A DNA stretch of 64,000 nt, taken from Hyphomicrobiales bacterium (GTDB lineage Bacteria > Pseudomonadota > Alphaproteobacteria > Rhizobiales > JACESI01). Below are positions 49,117-58,031 of the stretch, in pieces. The notes under the pieces were generated by a model. That model saw only the letters and a program-made list of their open reading frames with translations, had not been told where the DNA came from and did no database searches. The DNA lies in assembly GCA_039989895.1 (NCBI GenBank), contig JBDXGY010000006.1:1126245-1190244 (forward strand). Reading direction: 5' to 3'. The position numbers and the translations under genes are program-made. Numbering within the stretch: the first letter of the stretch is position 1; the number at the start of each line of letters is the position of its first letter.

Positions 49117-50205
49117 CTAAGGGCTTTTTGAACGCCAACCACGTCTTGCATTCAACTTCATGACATAGCCGATAACATCTGCAACAGCGCGATAATGTTC
49201 GCTTGGCACTTCTTCATCAATCTCAACGGTTGCATAAAGCGCGCGAGCAAGCGGTGGACTTTCGACAATTGGTATATCGTGCTCCTTCGCTACATCACGA
49301 ATTCTGAAGGCCACATCATCAATACCTTTAGCGAGAAGCAAAGGTGCATTCATGCCTTTTTCATATTTCAGCGCAATGGAATAGTGCGTCGGGTTGGTAA
49401 CAATAACGCTCGCTTCAGGCACAGCTGCCATCATGCGTTTACGAGCACGCTCTTGACGGATCTGACGAATGCGACCTTTAATCTGCGGGTCGCCTTCTTG
49501 TGCCTTGTGCTCGTCCTTGACCTCTTTCAAGGTCATTTTCTGCTTTTCCATCCATTTCCATTTTTCATAGGCATAATCGACAATAGCAATAACCGTGAAA
49601 AGCGCGAAGGTCGCCCCTACCAGTTTGATTGTAAGCGACAGCACAACCGGTAGCACTTGAGAAATATCTGTGCTCACCAGCAGATCAAGGCTATCGCGCT
49701 CTGGCCAGATGACAGCAACTAGCAACAGAGTAACCATCGTAATTTTCACGAGCCCCTTGCCAAAGTTCAAAAGACTTTGGCTCGAAAACAACCGCCCCAA
49801 ACCTGCAACAGGCGAAATCTTCGACAGCTTAGGCGTCAACGGTTCTAGTGATAAAACCGGAGCATGCTGAATGATATTTCCAACCAATCCCGCAATCGCC
49901 AAAACGCCCAGCGGAAGTAGCAAGGGCATAATCAACATTTGACCAATCAAATACCAAAGCTTTTTCAAGCCCCCATCATCAACAGGCAAAGAATAGGAAT
50001 GTTCCACTATTCCAGCAAAAGAGACCATCAAGTGCTCGGCCGTACTGCCTGAAAAGCCGATGATAACAACGAGCGAGGCCGCCATAATGAACCAAGTGTT
50101 CACTTCCTGACTTTTGGCAACATCACCCTTCTCTTGCGCGTCGCGCAGCTTCTTTTCGGTGGGGTCTTCGGTTTTCTCCGTGCCATCTTCATCTTCTTGC
50201 GCCAT
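49117..50205 (-). CDS. flhB: Flagellar export switch protein FlhB
   Basis: 362 residues. Part of the flagellar type III secretion gate. Four membrane helices follow a charged start (EDPTEKKLRDAQEKGDVAKSQEV). The autocleavage site N-P-T-H is in VTNPTHYSIALKY, which switches export specificity. It is the last gene of flgB-flgC-fliE-fliQ-fliR-flhB; GGAG precedes the start. Confidence 0.97.
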   Translation of the reverse strand: MAQEDEDGTEKTEDPTEKKLRDAQEKGDVAKSQEVNTWFIMAASLVVIIGFSGSTAEHLMVSFAGIVEHSYSLPVDDGGLKKLWYLIGQMLIMPLLLPLGVLAIAGLVGNIIQHAPVLSLEPLTPKLSKISPVAGLGRLFSSQSLLNFGKGLVKITMVTLLLVAVIWPERDSLDLLVSTDISQVLPVVLSLTIKLVGATFALFTVIAIVDYAYEKWKWMEKQKMTLKEVKDEHKAQEGDPQIKGRIRQIRQERARKRMMAAVPEASVIVTNPTHYSIALKYEKGMNAPLLLAKGIDDVAFRIRDVAKEHDIPIVESPPLARALYATVEIDEEVPSEHYRAVADVIGYVMKLNARRGWRSKSP

Positions 50206-50214
50206 GCATCACTC

Positions 50215-50976
50215 CTATTGTACCAAGAAGACGGAAATACCGGCCCGAAGATGCTCAATATACCACATCATCATCGTGCCAATGAGCGCGAACATAAAGA
50301 AGAAGCCAAGCATAATATTGGCTGGAAGCAGCACCAAAAACACCTGAAACTGCGGCATCAAGCGTGACAGAATGCCAACGCCAACGTTGAACACAAACCC
50401 GATAACAATGAAGGGGGACGAAAGCTGAACACCAATCACAAACGCCTTAGAAAAAACACCAATCGCCGCCTCAACCACATCCCCCACCGGCATAAGCTCT
50501 CCCGGTTTGAAGAGTTGGTAGCTATCGTGGATAGCCGCGATCACGAGATGATGGATATTCATGGTAAAGATCAAAGTTAGGCTGATGATCGACAAAAAAC
50601 TCGCAATAAGGGTACCCTGCACTGCCGTTGAAAGGTCCGTATTTTGCGCAGAAGACAAACTTGTTTGAAAAGCAATTGATGCACCAGCAGTCTGCAAAGC
50701 AGATGTAAGAATACTGCCTGTCATACCAATAAAAAGACCGACGATAATTTCTGAGATTATGAGAAAGACCAAGGCAAAAATACCTGTAGGCATTTGAGGT
50801 AAAATATCACCAACCACTGGCACCAAGATGACTGTCAGCAAAAGTGCGACTGACAGCCGGATGCGCTGCGGAATACTTTGTGCACCGACGCCAGGCATCA
50901 AGGTGATAATCATCGCAACACGTGCAAAAATCAACATGAAGACAAAGGCAAGCTGTGGCAAAAAATCAAGGGTCAT
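50215..50976 (-). CDS. fliR: Flagellar export gate protein FliR
   Basis: 253 residues, about six membrane helices, with FARVAMIITLMPGVGAQSIPQRIRL near the N-terminus and a hydrophobic C-terminus typical of FliR/SpaR/YscT. With FliP and FliQ it forms the export channel. It lies six bases after fliQ. Confidence 0.95.
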   Translation of the reverse strand: MTLDFLPQLAFVFMLIFARVAMIITLMPGVGAQSIPQRIRLSVALLLTVILVPVVGDILPQMPTGIFALVFLIISEIIVGLFIGMTGSILTSALQTAGASIAFQTSLSSAQNTDLSTAVQGTLIASFLSIISLTLIFTMNIHHLVIAAIHDSYQLFKPGELMPVGDVVEAAIGVFSKAFVIGVQLSSPFIVIGFVFNVGVGILSRLMPQFQVFLVLLPANIMLGFFFMFALIGTMMMWYIEHLRAGISVFLVQ

Positions 50977-50982
50977 AGGCCG

Positions 50983-51249
50983 TCAGCCACCCGAAACTAT
51001 CTTTTCGAAAATACGTTCCGCGAAAGCGCCCAACACACTCCCAACAAAAGGGAGCGTAAAAAGACCAGCAAGGAACATAGCAATAATTTTAGGAATGAAA
51101 ACCAGCGTCAATTCCTGAACCTGCGTCAAAGCCTGCAATAGGGCTACAATCAGACCGACAAACAGACCAGTAAGCATAACCGGTAGGCCAGCATACAAAA
51201 GCGTCCAGATGCTATCACGCGCTATATCAAGAACCTCTGCACCGCTCAT
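50983..51249 (-). CDS. fliQ: Flagellar export gate protein FliQ
   Basis: 88 residues with two membrane helices and family motif LIVALLQALTQVQELTLVFIPKI. Start ATG 51249 (MSGAEVLDIAR) is preferred over TTG 51264 because TTGAGGATT acts as its ribosome site. Confidence 0.95.
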   Translation of the reverse strand: MSGAEVLDIARDSIWTLLYAGLPVMLTGLFVGLIVALLQALTQVQELTLVFIPKIIAMFLAGLFTLPFVGSVLGAFAERIFEKIVSGG

Positions 51250-51294
51250 CGTTTTAATCCTCAACTTAAGCGAATACAGTTAGACTCTAATTGC

Positions 51295-51624
51295 CTAGAT
51301 TGGCATCCGCATGATTTCTTCATAAGATGAGATGACACGATCACGCATCGAAACCATAGACTGAAGCGCCACTTCGGTTTCTGCAACAGCCGTTACAACA
51401 TCGATCATATCACCTTTACCTTGAACCGCAGCCATGGTTTGCGCTTCTACATTGCTGCCAGCTTCACTGACACTACCAACAGCCTGACCCAAAAGTTCCT
51501 TAAAGCTATTGCCAGCCTCAGCGACCGAACCAGATGGTGACTGATTCCCGCCCTGTGCGATAGAGTCTATTAGTTGAGAAGTTGCCTGATAAGCGGAAGT
51601 TGCAGCAGATGTCGGCACGGTCAT
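51295..51624 (-). CDS. fliE: Flagellar hook-basal body complex protein FliE
   Basis: 109 residues. Joins the MS ring to the rod. C-terminal VVTAVAETEVALQSMVSMRDRVISSYEEIMRMPI is a clear FliE pattern. It lies between flgC and fliQ. Confidence 0.95.
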   Translation of the reverse strand: MTVPTSAATSAYQATSQLIDSIAQGGNQSPSGSVAEAGNSFKELLGQAVGSVSEAGSNVEAQTMAAVQGKGDMIDVVTAVAETEVALQSMVSMRDRVISSYEEIMRMPI

Positions 51625-51672
51625 GGGTTTATTCCTTTAGGTATTTACAGCTTTGAGCTGAAAAATAGGCTT

Positions 51673-52083
51673 TTAAGCCCGAAGAATCTCAAGCGTCCGC
51701 GCGAGCATTGTGCGGGTTGAGGAAATCACATTGAGATTGGCTTCATAACTGCGCTGCGCTTCACGCATATCCACTGCCTCCACGAGACGGTCTACATTTG
51801 GCATTTTCACAAAGCCATCCGCATTGGCGGCTGGATGCGATGGATTAAACCGCAAATTGAATTCAGAGCGATCTGTCTCGATCCGTCCAATTTCCACACG
51901 GTTTGCCTGCATTTTACTGTCGTAAATAGCTTCAAATGTAGGTATCTTACGTCGGTATGGGTCTGCATTCGGTGTTCTTGCTGTCGAATCGGCATTTGCA
52001 ATATTCTCAGCGATCACACGCATACGTCCCGACTGAGCTTTTAAGCCAGACGCCGCGACAAATAGTGATTTCATAAAATCCAT
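51673..52083 (-). CDS. flgC: Flagellar rod protein FlgC
   Basis: 136 residues. N-terminal MKSLFVAASGLKAQSGRMRVIAENIANADST and C-terminal EAQRSYEANLNVISSTRTML are the usual rod-protein heptad ends. GGAA six bases before ATG 52083 supports the start. Proximal rod. Confidence 0.97.
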   Translation of the reverse strand: MDFMKSLFVAASGLKAQSGRMRVIAENIANADSTARTPNADPYRRKIPTFEAIYDSKMQANRVEIGRIETDRSEFNLRFNPSHPAANADGFVKMPNVDRLVEAVDMREAQRSYEANLNVISSTRTMLARTLEILRA

Positions 52084-52102
52084 ATCGAGTTCCTATCTAT
52101 CG

Positions 52103-52519
52103 CTATTGTCCATTACCCATTGCAGTTCGCAAAAGGCCTAGGTTTGAGGTGTAAAGTGATGTTGCTGCCTCATAATCCATTTGATTGCTGGCAATTTTTG
52201 ACATTTGATCTTCCAACACCACGGAATTTCCATCCGGCGTAATTTCAAATGTGCTACTAGGCCGAGCTCCACCACCAATCCCACTGGGCGCAATCGCAGC
52301 CGCAATGTGTTTGGAGTTGGTCACCATGGCAGCAAAGCTTGACGTTGATGCCATTTTCAAAGGCTTCAATTCACCCGCGTTCGGCGCTTTCATATCCATG
52401 GCCGTATAGCCAGGCGTTGTAGCATTGGCTATATTTTGCGCCAAAACACCCTGGCGCGCTTGGTGCCATTGCATTTTGTTTTTCAATGCCGTGAAAACCG
52501 GCAATCCCATAAAGTCCAT
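52103..52519 (-). CDS. flgB: Flagellar rod protein FlgB
   Basis: 138 residues. MQWHQARQGVLAQNIANATTPGYTAMD near the N-terminus is the rod motif. GGGGAG precedes ATG 52519 by eight bases. First gene of the operon; its upstream region carries a GGCA/TGCC dyad and a CtrA-type box. Confidence 0.95.
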   Translation of the reverse strand: MDFMGLPVFTALKNKMQWHQARQGVLAQNIANATTPGYTAMDMKAPNAGELKPLKMASTSSFAAMVTNSKHIAAAIAPSGIGGGARPSSTFEITPDGNSVVLEDQMSKIASNQMDYEAATSLYTSNLGLLRTAMGNGQ

Positions 52520-52591
52520 CGGCGATGCTCCCCAGCAATTCGCTTCGGTATTTGGTTCTGCGTATCAAGCTCCAATGACACACCACCAACT

Positions 52592-52606
52592 AGGCAATTT
52601 TTGCCT
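52592..52606. promoter_or_regulatory. GGCA/TGCC dyad before flgB
   Basis: AGGCA-ATTTT-TGCCT, a perfect 5-5-5 dyad. On the minus strand the surrounding 16 bases read GGAGGCAAAAATTGCC, nearly the same as the site at 60955. It sits about 75 bases before the flgB start. Confidence 0.6.
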
Positions 52607-52614
52607 CCTTATGG

Positions 52615-52629
52615 TTAATAAACCCTTAA
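52615..52629 (-). promoter_or_regulatory. CtrA-type binding site between flgB and fliO
   Basis: On the minus strand TTAAGGGTTTATTAACCAT contains TTAA-N7-TTAAC, the CtrA consensus with the extended CAT. It lies just upstream of the dyad, facing flgB. The core TTAA-N7-TTAA is symmetric, so fliO could share it. Confidence 0.75.
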
Positions 52630-52812
52630 AACCGAGGATAAAACCAGGCTTCAGAGCTCACAACTCGACATATAAGCAACACCTCTAAGTAGAAACACAT
52701 TCATCAACAAGACAACTATTGCGCGAATATGGGCTTTCTGATTAGTAAGATGATCAATCACGGTAATTTGCTTTATGAACAACAGAATACCGAAATAAAG
52801 GGCGGCGACAAA

Positions 52813-53478
52813 ATGACAGAATGGCTTAATGGAATTGTTGGAGAAGCGGTTGTACCCTATGTAACCTTCGCCATTGCACTGATTATAGTTTTGATTTTGA
52901 TTGCAATTTTATTTCGTATTTTAAAAGCTTTCACTAGTGGAAAATTCGGGAAAGTCCACCAAAACCGCTTGGGCATTATCGAGGGAATGGCCCTTGAGGG
53001 GAAACGCCGCCTTGTCATCGTACGCCGTGACAATGTTGAGCATTTATTGCTAATCGGTGGCGAGAATGACCTTGTTATTGAACAAGGCATTCAAAGACAA
53101 GCTGCACAATCAGCAGCTATGGCAAGAGCCACAAAGACGGCGTCACCAGCAGCACAAAAAACGACGGTGCCACAAAACACGCCAAAGCCTGAACAACAAA
53201 AAACTATACCACCCCAAAGCCCCCCTAAGCCTATGCAGCAACCAGCAGCCCAACAACCAGCGGCTCAGCAACCAGCATTACAGCCTCAAACTGCGCCCAA
53301 GCCCGCTCCTCAACCAACGGCCCAAGCCAGCGCAGCTACCAAAGCACCAGTACAAGCCGCAGCGACAGCTAAACCGGCAGATAGTTCTGCAAAGCCCGTC
53401 CAAAGCCCCCCAAAACCTAACGACTCAGCTAAGATCAAAGAAATGGAACAATTACTTGGTCAATTAGCTGGAGATTAA
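52813..53478 (+). CDS. fliO: FliO-like flagellar assembly protein
   Basis: 221 residues from ATG 52813, giving a short N-terminus before a membrane helix (about 13-35). Conserved FliO-type cytoplasmic part (VHQNRLGIIEGMALEGKRRLVIVRRDNVEHLLLIGG) follows, then a long P/Q/A-rich tail (about 100-205) with QQPAAQQPAAQQPA repeats. FliO helps assemble the FliPQR gate. The frame extends to ATG 52729 but that start lacks a good ribosome site. It precedes fliP, after two hairpins. Confidence 0.85.
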   Translation: MTEWLNGIVGEAVVPYVTFAIALIIVLILIAILFRILKAFTSGKFGKVHQNRLGIIEGMALEGKRRLVIVRRDNVEHLLLIGGENDLVIEQGIQRQAAQSAAMARATKTASPAAQKTTVPQNTPKPEQQKTIPPQSPPKPMQQPAAQQPAAQQPALQPQTAPKPAPQPTAQASAATKAPVQAAATAKPADSSAKPVQSPPKPNDSAKIKEMEQLLGQLAGD

Positions 53479-53484
53479 GACATA

Positions 53485-54333
53485 ATGCCCACACCGCAGT
53501 GTGAAAACACGCGGTGGCCCCAGTCAAAAGAGAATTTAAATAAGCGACTGACCACTTACCAGTCGTTGCTTTTTTGTTTTTCCACTGTATTTTTTCGTTA
53601 TCGAAAAGCACAAGCAGTGGCCTTAGCTGGTGTCCTCGCCCTCTTGCCAGTAGCAGCTCTTGCACAGGGCATTTCCATTGATTTTGCCGAAGGCACTTCC
53701 GTCACAGAACGCGCGATACAACTGGTCGCCCTTGTAACGGTTCTCAGCCTTGCGCCCTCCATTTTGGTGATGGTCACATCCTTCACTCGTATCGTGGTTG
53801 TTCTATCACTTTTGCGCTCAGCCATTGGTCTGCAAACCGCACCACCAAATTCAGTGATGATTGGTCTGGCGCTCTTCCTCACCACCTTCATCATGATGCC
53901 CACCTTACAGGTAGCCTATGACACCGGCATTGACCCTCTTATCAAAGAAGAGATCGAGCTATCCGAAGCCTTTGATAGAACCTCAAAACCTTTCCACACC
54001 TTCATGCGTTCCCATGTCCGAGAAAAGGATCTATCGCTTTTTCAAGAGTTAAGCGGTACAGCCTTACCCGACACGCCCGAAAAACTTGAAATGCGTGTTC
54101 TCGTACCAGCCTTCATGATTAGCGAATTAAGACGCGCCTTTGAAATTGGCTTCCTGCTCTATCTGCCTTTTGTCATCATCGACCTTGTAATCGCATCGAT
54201 CCTGATGTCCATGGGTATGATGATGCTACCACCAATTGTTATATCACTGCCCTTCAAGCTGATTTTCTTTGTGCTCGTGGATGGCTGGCATATGGTGGCT
54301 GGTAGTCTTGTCCGAAGTTTTGGTGGCAGTTAG
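53485..54333 (+). CDS. fliP: Flagellar export gate protein FliP
   Basis: 282 residues if begun at ATG 53485. The body from about residue 45 is classic FliP: a signal-like stretch (AVALAGVLALLPVAALAQG), LAPSILVMVTSFTRIVVVLSLLRSAIG, and the end IDLVIASILMSMGMMMLPP and LVDGWHMVAGSLVRSF. The N-terminal 40 residues are not family-like and coincide with two hairpins, so the true start may be TTG 53566 or GTG 53617. Confidence 0.93.
   Translation: MPTPQCENTRWPQSKENLNKRLTTYQSLLFCFSTVFFRYRKAQAVALAGVLALLPVAALAQGISIDFAEGTSVTERAIQLVALVTVLSLAPSILVMVTSFTRIVVVLSLLRSAIGLQTAPPNSVMIGLALFLTTFIMMPTLQVAYDTGIDPLIKEEIELSEAFDRTSKPFHTFMRSHVREKDLSLFQELSGTALPDTPEKLEMRVLVPAFMISELRRAFEIGFLLYLPFVIIDLVIASILMSMGMMMLPPIVISLPFKLIFFVLVDGWHMVAGSLVRSFGGS
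53493..53515 (+). promoter_or_regulatory. GAAA-tetraloop hairpin after fliO
   Basis: ACCGC, bulged A, GTGT, loop GAAA, ACAC, GCGGT: nine bp with a GNRA-type loop, 14 bases after the fliO stop. It could block exonuclease or act as a control element. Confidence 0.6.
53542..53577 (+). terminator. Terminator-like hairpin inside annotated fliP 5' end
   Basis: CGACTG (53545-53550) pairs with CAGTCG (53560-53565), with a partly paired extension, followed by TTTTTTGTTTTT. This is a normal terminator shape and would end fliO transcripts, or attenuate fliP. Confidence 0.6.
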
Positions 54334-54390
54334 ACACTCTATTACTCAGATAGATAAGACATGCTCAAACACTACCTTGAGACAAGGGCA

Positions 54391-57300
54391 TTAGGTGTTT
54401 GAAGAACGAACACCATCGCTCAAATAGCGATGCCTATAATCGCGCAGAAATGAGTCAGCCGTACTGATATTCAAAATACTATCAACGGCAACATCACGAT
54501 CAAAACTTTGCTCATTGAGTGGTTGGGTAAGCACCTGAAACACCCCAGCATCTGCACTTTCAGACATTTTCTGTCCAAATTTCCGATTAAGTCGGTTCAA
54601 AGCGAAATCATCTTGGCCGAGAGAAAAGGCGATTGCGGCACGCATGATATCAAGGCGCACATGCGCACTCAACGGTTCCAAATCTGACCAACGGCCACTA
54701 TGGGTTTTCTCAAGCAATTCACCAGCAGCGCTCCAGCGCCTCGCATCCCAGTTTATATTGGCTTTCAAGCGATCAACATCCTCACCGTCCAAACTATCAA
54801 GAAGCTCCAAGGCTATATCATATTTACCCACTTCTGAATGAGCATAAGCCTCCACAAGGCGGCGCTGGCGCTCAAGCGAAACTGACAAGCCAGCTGTGCG
54901 CGATTTATGTAAGGTTGTGATCGCGCGATGGGGTTTATTATCAAGCAATTCAACAACTGCCAGATCAGCAGCCACACGCGCACGCGCTGGACCTTTCAAG
55001 CGCTTATCAACCTGATGGGTCAACAGCTCAGACGCCTGCGGCAATAAATCAATATCAATCAATCGACGAGAAAGATAACGAACAATTTCATCACCAACGC
55101 GGCCTATTGGTGTTAAATGTTTAAAATCATAATAAAGGCTAAGCACCTCAACGGGTGGGAGATCATCAGCTTTGCCACCGTGAAACAACCTAACAAAAAC
55201 CTCTTTCATGTCATCTTGCAATGCATGTGTAATTAGTGAATCATTATCGGAGATAACCGCCGTCTGCACCAATTGAAAAGCACGCCGGTATTCCTCTTCA
55301 TCAGCCAAAGCTTTGCCAAGCCCGCGAAGGCCTTTTAGTTCGAGGTCATCATTGCGCCAAACAGCAACAAACTTCTCGTATGCCTCAATTGTCGCGGCAT
55401 TATCAACGGCTTTAGTATCGTAATCCAATCCAATTAAATGTAACTTAGCTCTAGCTTGGATACGTCTATCATCAATATTGAGAGCACGCTCATAAAAGAA
55501 CCTAGCATCCTCTGTCCGCCCTTCTTCGATTGCAAGTATCCCTTGCAAAATTTCATAACGGCCCAAGTGATATTGGCTTGCATTGCGAAGAATAAGAGCA
55601 CCTAAAAAGCCTTTAGCATTATCGAGATCTTTTACCTGCAAAGCAGCATCGGCAGCCGAAAGGAAAAAATCTTGCTGCGTCTTGGTATCATAGGAAGAAA
55701 GCCGTGTGCGGCCCAAAGTAGCATTCTTGAGTGCCAGTTTCCATTTCCCATCGCCAGCCGCGGCAATCGTGCGCCAAATGGCTGCATCAGGGTCTTTTTG
55801 ATAGCTCTCATTCGATAATGTCTTTAATGCATCTTTATACCGTGCCATCGTCAATTCAGCTGCAGCCTTCGGCAAAATATAAGCACGTTTATTTTGTAAT
55901 AGAGGCTGAGCGTGAAGCGCACGCCCCAAACTCGCAAGAGCTTCCGGGCCATAGCCGTTTGCAGTATAAAATTCAGCAAGTTTGACGTGATACTGGGGGC
56001 GCTCTGTCTCTTTAGCATCAACAATATCTTTAATCAGACGGCTTTCCCATTTACCGAATTGACCATCAGGCGCAACATCCCTATCCTTAATCTCTAGAGC
56101 TTTATCAAACCATTCATCGGTTATCAGTTTACCACTGGCTGATGCCCGCAATCCTTCAATGGCAGACAGGTTGAGAGATTTCTCACTCACGATAGCAACC
56201 CCATCCTCTTCGATATGCACCTTGATCGAATCATTCTTAGGAATAAACGCAAGCGCATGCGTCGAAGGTAAAATCGTTACCATTACAAACTGTTGCTGCC
56301 GGATAAGCCCTCGCGCTGGGGCCTCAGCCACGACAACATGGATATGATCGCCAACATCAGGGTCTTCAAACAAAACATTGCCAACAGCACCCTCGAGCGG
56401 AACACTCAAGAAAATCCCTTTATCAGCCAGTCGGCGGCTCGCTGTCAGAGGCTTTGTAGGACGAATTACCGCATTACCTATAGACACAGTCCAATTGTGG
56501 TTATCAATGGCAGCGGATGCGAGTTGTGCACTCGGCAAGTTTATCTTCACCGCTTTATATTCACCATTTTCTATAATATCGACACTACGAACAAATTCGC
56601 CGCGCAAGGCATCAATGGCAGAGACATCGATCACATCATCCGTCTTAAACACCATCCAAATGGATTTGCCACGCCTAAATACTGATGATCCAGTAACTTT
56701 ATCAAATGGAAAAACAAGACGTAATGCATCCTGACTTTCATTAACGCTGGCCTCTACAACGCTCAAGCCATTCACTTTTTTTATTATTTCGTCAACACGC
56801 TCAGGATTAGACCGTGTTACGTCACCCGTTCCGTTCTCATTTTTTTGGCCAGCATCATTGGCTGGTTTATCGTCACGCTTTACATCCAAGGGTTTCTTTT
56901 GTGACTGTTCCGTTTTTTCTTTATCAACATCTGCACCACTTGGCTCAACCAGTTTTTCCTCAATTTTGATAGGCGCGGTTGGAAGCTCTGCAACTGTGCG
57001 CTCATTATTTTCTGGAAATACTATTTGGGAAACATTTTTTGCGGTTTTCGGCAATTGAGGCAGTCCACCAAGAACAAACGGCACCTCAATTTGGCTGTTT
57101 TGGTCTTCAGCATCCTTGCGGAGTTTGTTATTCGTAACATCAACGATATATTCATTACCATCCACATAGGAACGCAGTTCGGCGGCTTCTTCTAGCCCCA
57201 AAGTGACCGTGGTTGTATCTGCCCCAAGTTCATGTTCAACACGGCTAACAAGCTGCGGCAAGTCCGCATTAATAGAGGAGAAATCAAACGCGCTCAGTTT

Positions 57301-57990
57301 ATCAAACACCAAAATAGCAGTATTATCTTCTCGTTTGAATGATGTGGAGTAAGGCACATTCCAAGAGAACACAAACCTTGTAAAAGTCGGATGGCGGCCA
57401 ACTCGAACATCCATTTTAGCTTTTTCAGCAATTTCATTGCTTAACAGCAGTTTCTGTTCTGCTAAAGCCAGTGCCGCTTCGGCTCTTCTTTCAAGTTTAC
57501 GAACGACTTTTTCCGGGATTCCAGGGTGTTCACCACGCCAGTTGCCAGGCAAGAAATCGAGATACAAGTGCTCACCTGCAGCCTGAGTATTAACCCGTAC
57601 ACCTGGCGCCAACGCAAACCTCAAAACGCTGCCCTCAGGGTCTTTTCGCGCGATCAACACATAATCAGAAAGAGGAAGAACCGCGCGATTCAAATCAACG
57701 GTAATCGCTTTTGACAAGCGAAGAACGATTATATTATCTTCAGTGGAGACGTCATAATCAATAAAGCGGGTACGCTTAGGCAACGTAATAGAAAAACGCC
57801 CAAAGCCACGCTTTACTTCTGTCTTAATGTCGGCTGCCACAACCTCTTGCGCCGAGGCCGAGATTGGGGAAAACACAATAGAAAGCATAAAAATAGCGAT
57901 GGCCATCCATGCCATACTCATGCCTGCACTAATGCTTTTGATCACGTTTTTATTAAACTGAAAACACACTATAATGACGCCATATTTCAA
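54391..57990 (-). CDS. Large exported TPR protein of the flagellar locus
   Basis: 1199 residues; TTG 57990 gives the longest form, with GTG 57945 or ATG 57921 possible, the last giving a clean signal peptide ending SASA-Q. The N-terminal third looks like AMIN/beta-type wall-binding modules (residues about 60-290). A charged K/E/D/P linker follows (about 330-400), then another beta region. The last half is helical with many TPR-like repeats (from about 660 on: YGPEALASLGRALHAQP, ALKNATLGRTRL, FFYERALNIDDRRIQARAKLHL, FQLVQTAVI). It is probably periplasmic and the last gene of fliL-fliM-DUF6468-motE, which points to motor assembly or support, but no specific function is known to me. Confidence 0.8.
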   Translation of the reverse strand: MKYGVIIVCFQFNKNVIKSISAGMSMAWMAIAIFMLSIVFSPISASAQEVVAADIKTEVKRGFGRFSITLPKRTRFIDYDVSTEDNIIVLRLSKAITVDLNRAVLPLSDYVLIARKDPEGSVLRFALAPGVRVNTQAAGEHLYLDFLPGNWRGEHPGIPEKVVRKLERRAEAALALAEQKLLLSNEIAEKAKMDVRVGRHPTFTRFVFSWNVPYSTSFKREDNTAILVFDKLSAFDFSSINADLPQLVSRVEHELGADTTTVTLGLEEAAELRSYVDGNEYIVDVTNNKLRKDAEDQNSQIEVPFVLGGLPQLPKTAKNVSQIVFPENNERTVAELPTAPIKIEEKLVEPSGADVDKEKTEQSQKKPLDVKRDDKPANDAGQKNENGTGDVTRSNPERVDEIIKKVNGLSVVEASVNESQDALRLVFPFDKVTGSSVFRRGKSIWMVFKTDDVIDVSAIDALRGEFVRSVDIIENGEYKAVKINLPSAQLASAAIDNHNWTVSIGNAVIRPTKPLTASRRLADKGIFLSVPLEGAVGNVLFEDPDVGDHIHVVVAEAPARGLIRQQQFVMVTILPSTHALAFIPKNDSIKVHIEEDGVAIVSEKSLNLSAIEGLRASASGKLITDEWFDKALEIKDRDVAPDGQFGKWESRLIKDIVDAKETERPQYHVKLAEFYTANGYGPEALASLGRALHAQPLLQNKRAYILPKAAAELTMARYKDALKTLSNESYQKDPDAAIWRTIAAAGDGKWKLALKNATLGRTRLSSYDTKTQQDFFLSAADAALQVKDLDNAKGFLGALILRNASQYHLGRYEILQGILAIEEGRTEDARFFYERALNIDDRRIQARAKLHLIGLDYDTKAVDNAATIEAYEKFVAVWRNDDLELKGLRGLGKALADEEEYRRAFQLVQTAVISDNDSLITHALQDDMKEVFVRLFHGGKADDLPPVEVLSLYYDFKHLTPIGRVGDEIVRYLSRRLIDIDLLPQASELLTHQVDKRLKGPARARVAADLAVVELLDNKPHRAITTLHKSRTAGLSVSLERQRRLVEAYAHSEVGKYDIALELLDSLDGEDVDRLKANINWDARRWSAAGELLEKTHSGRWSDLEPLSAHVRLDIMRAAIAFSLGQDDFALNRLNRKFGQKMSESADAGVFQVLTQPLNEQSFDRDVAVDSILNISTADSFLRDYRHRYLSDGVRSSNT

Positions 57991-58031
57991 TACTAAGAGT
58001 CACAGAGTAACAGCCTAGTATTAATGGTCGA

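Noticed and set aside
52592-52606. Sigma-54 element at flgB
   Set aside because: GG and GC are eight (or eleven) bases apart, not ten; better explained as a symmetric operator.
54366-54401. Terminator after fliP
   Set aside because: CAAACAC/GTGTTTG with inner CCTTG/CAAGG pairs exist, but there is no T run on either strand and the stop of the TPR gene lies within it.
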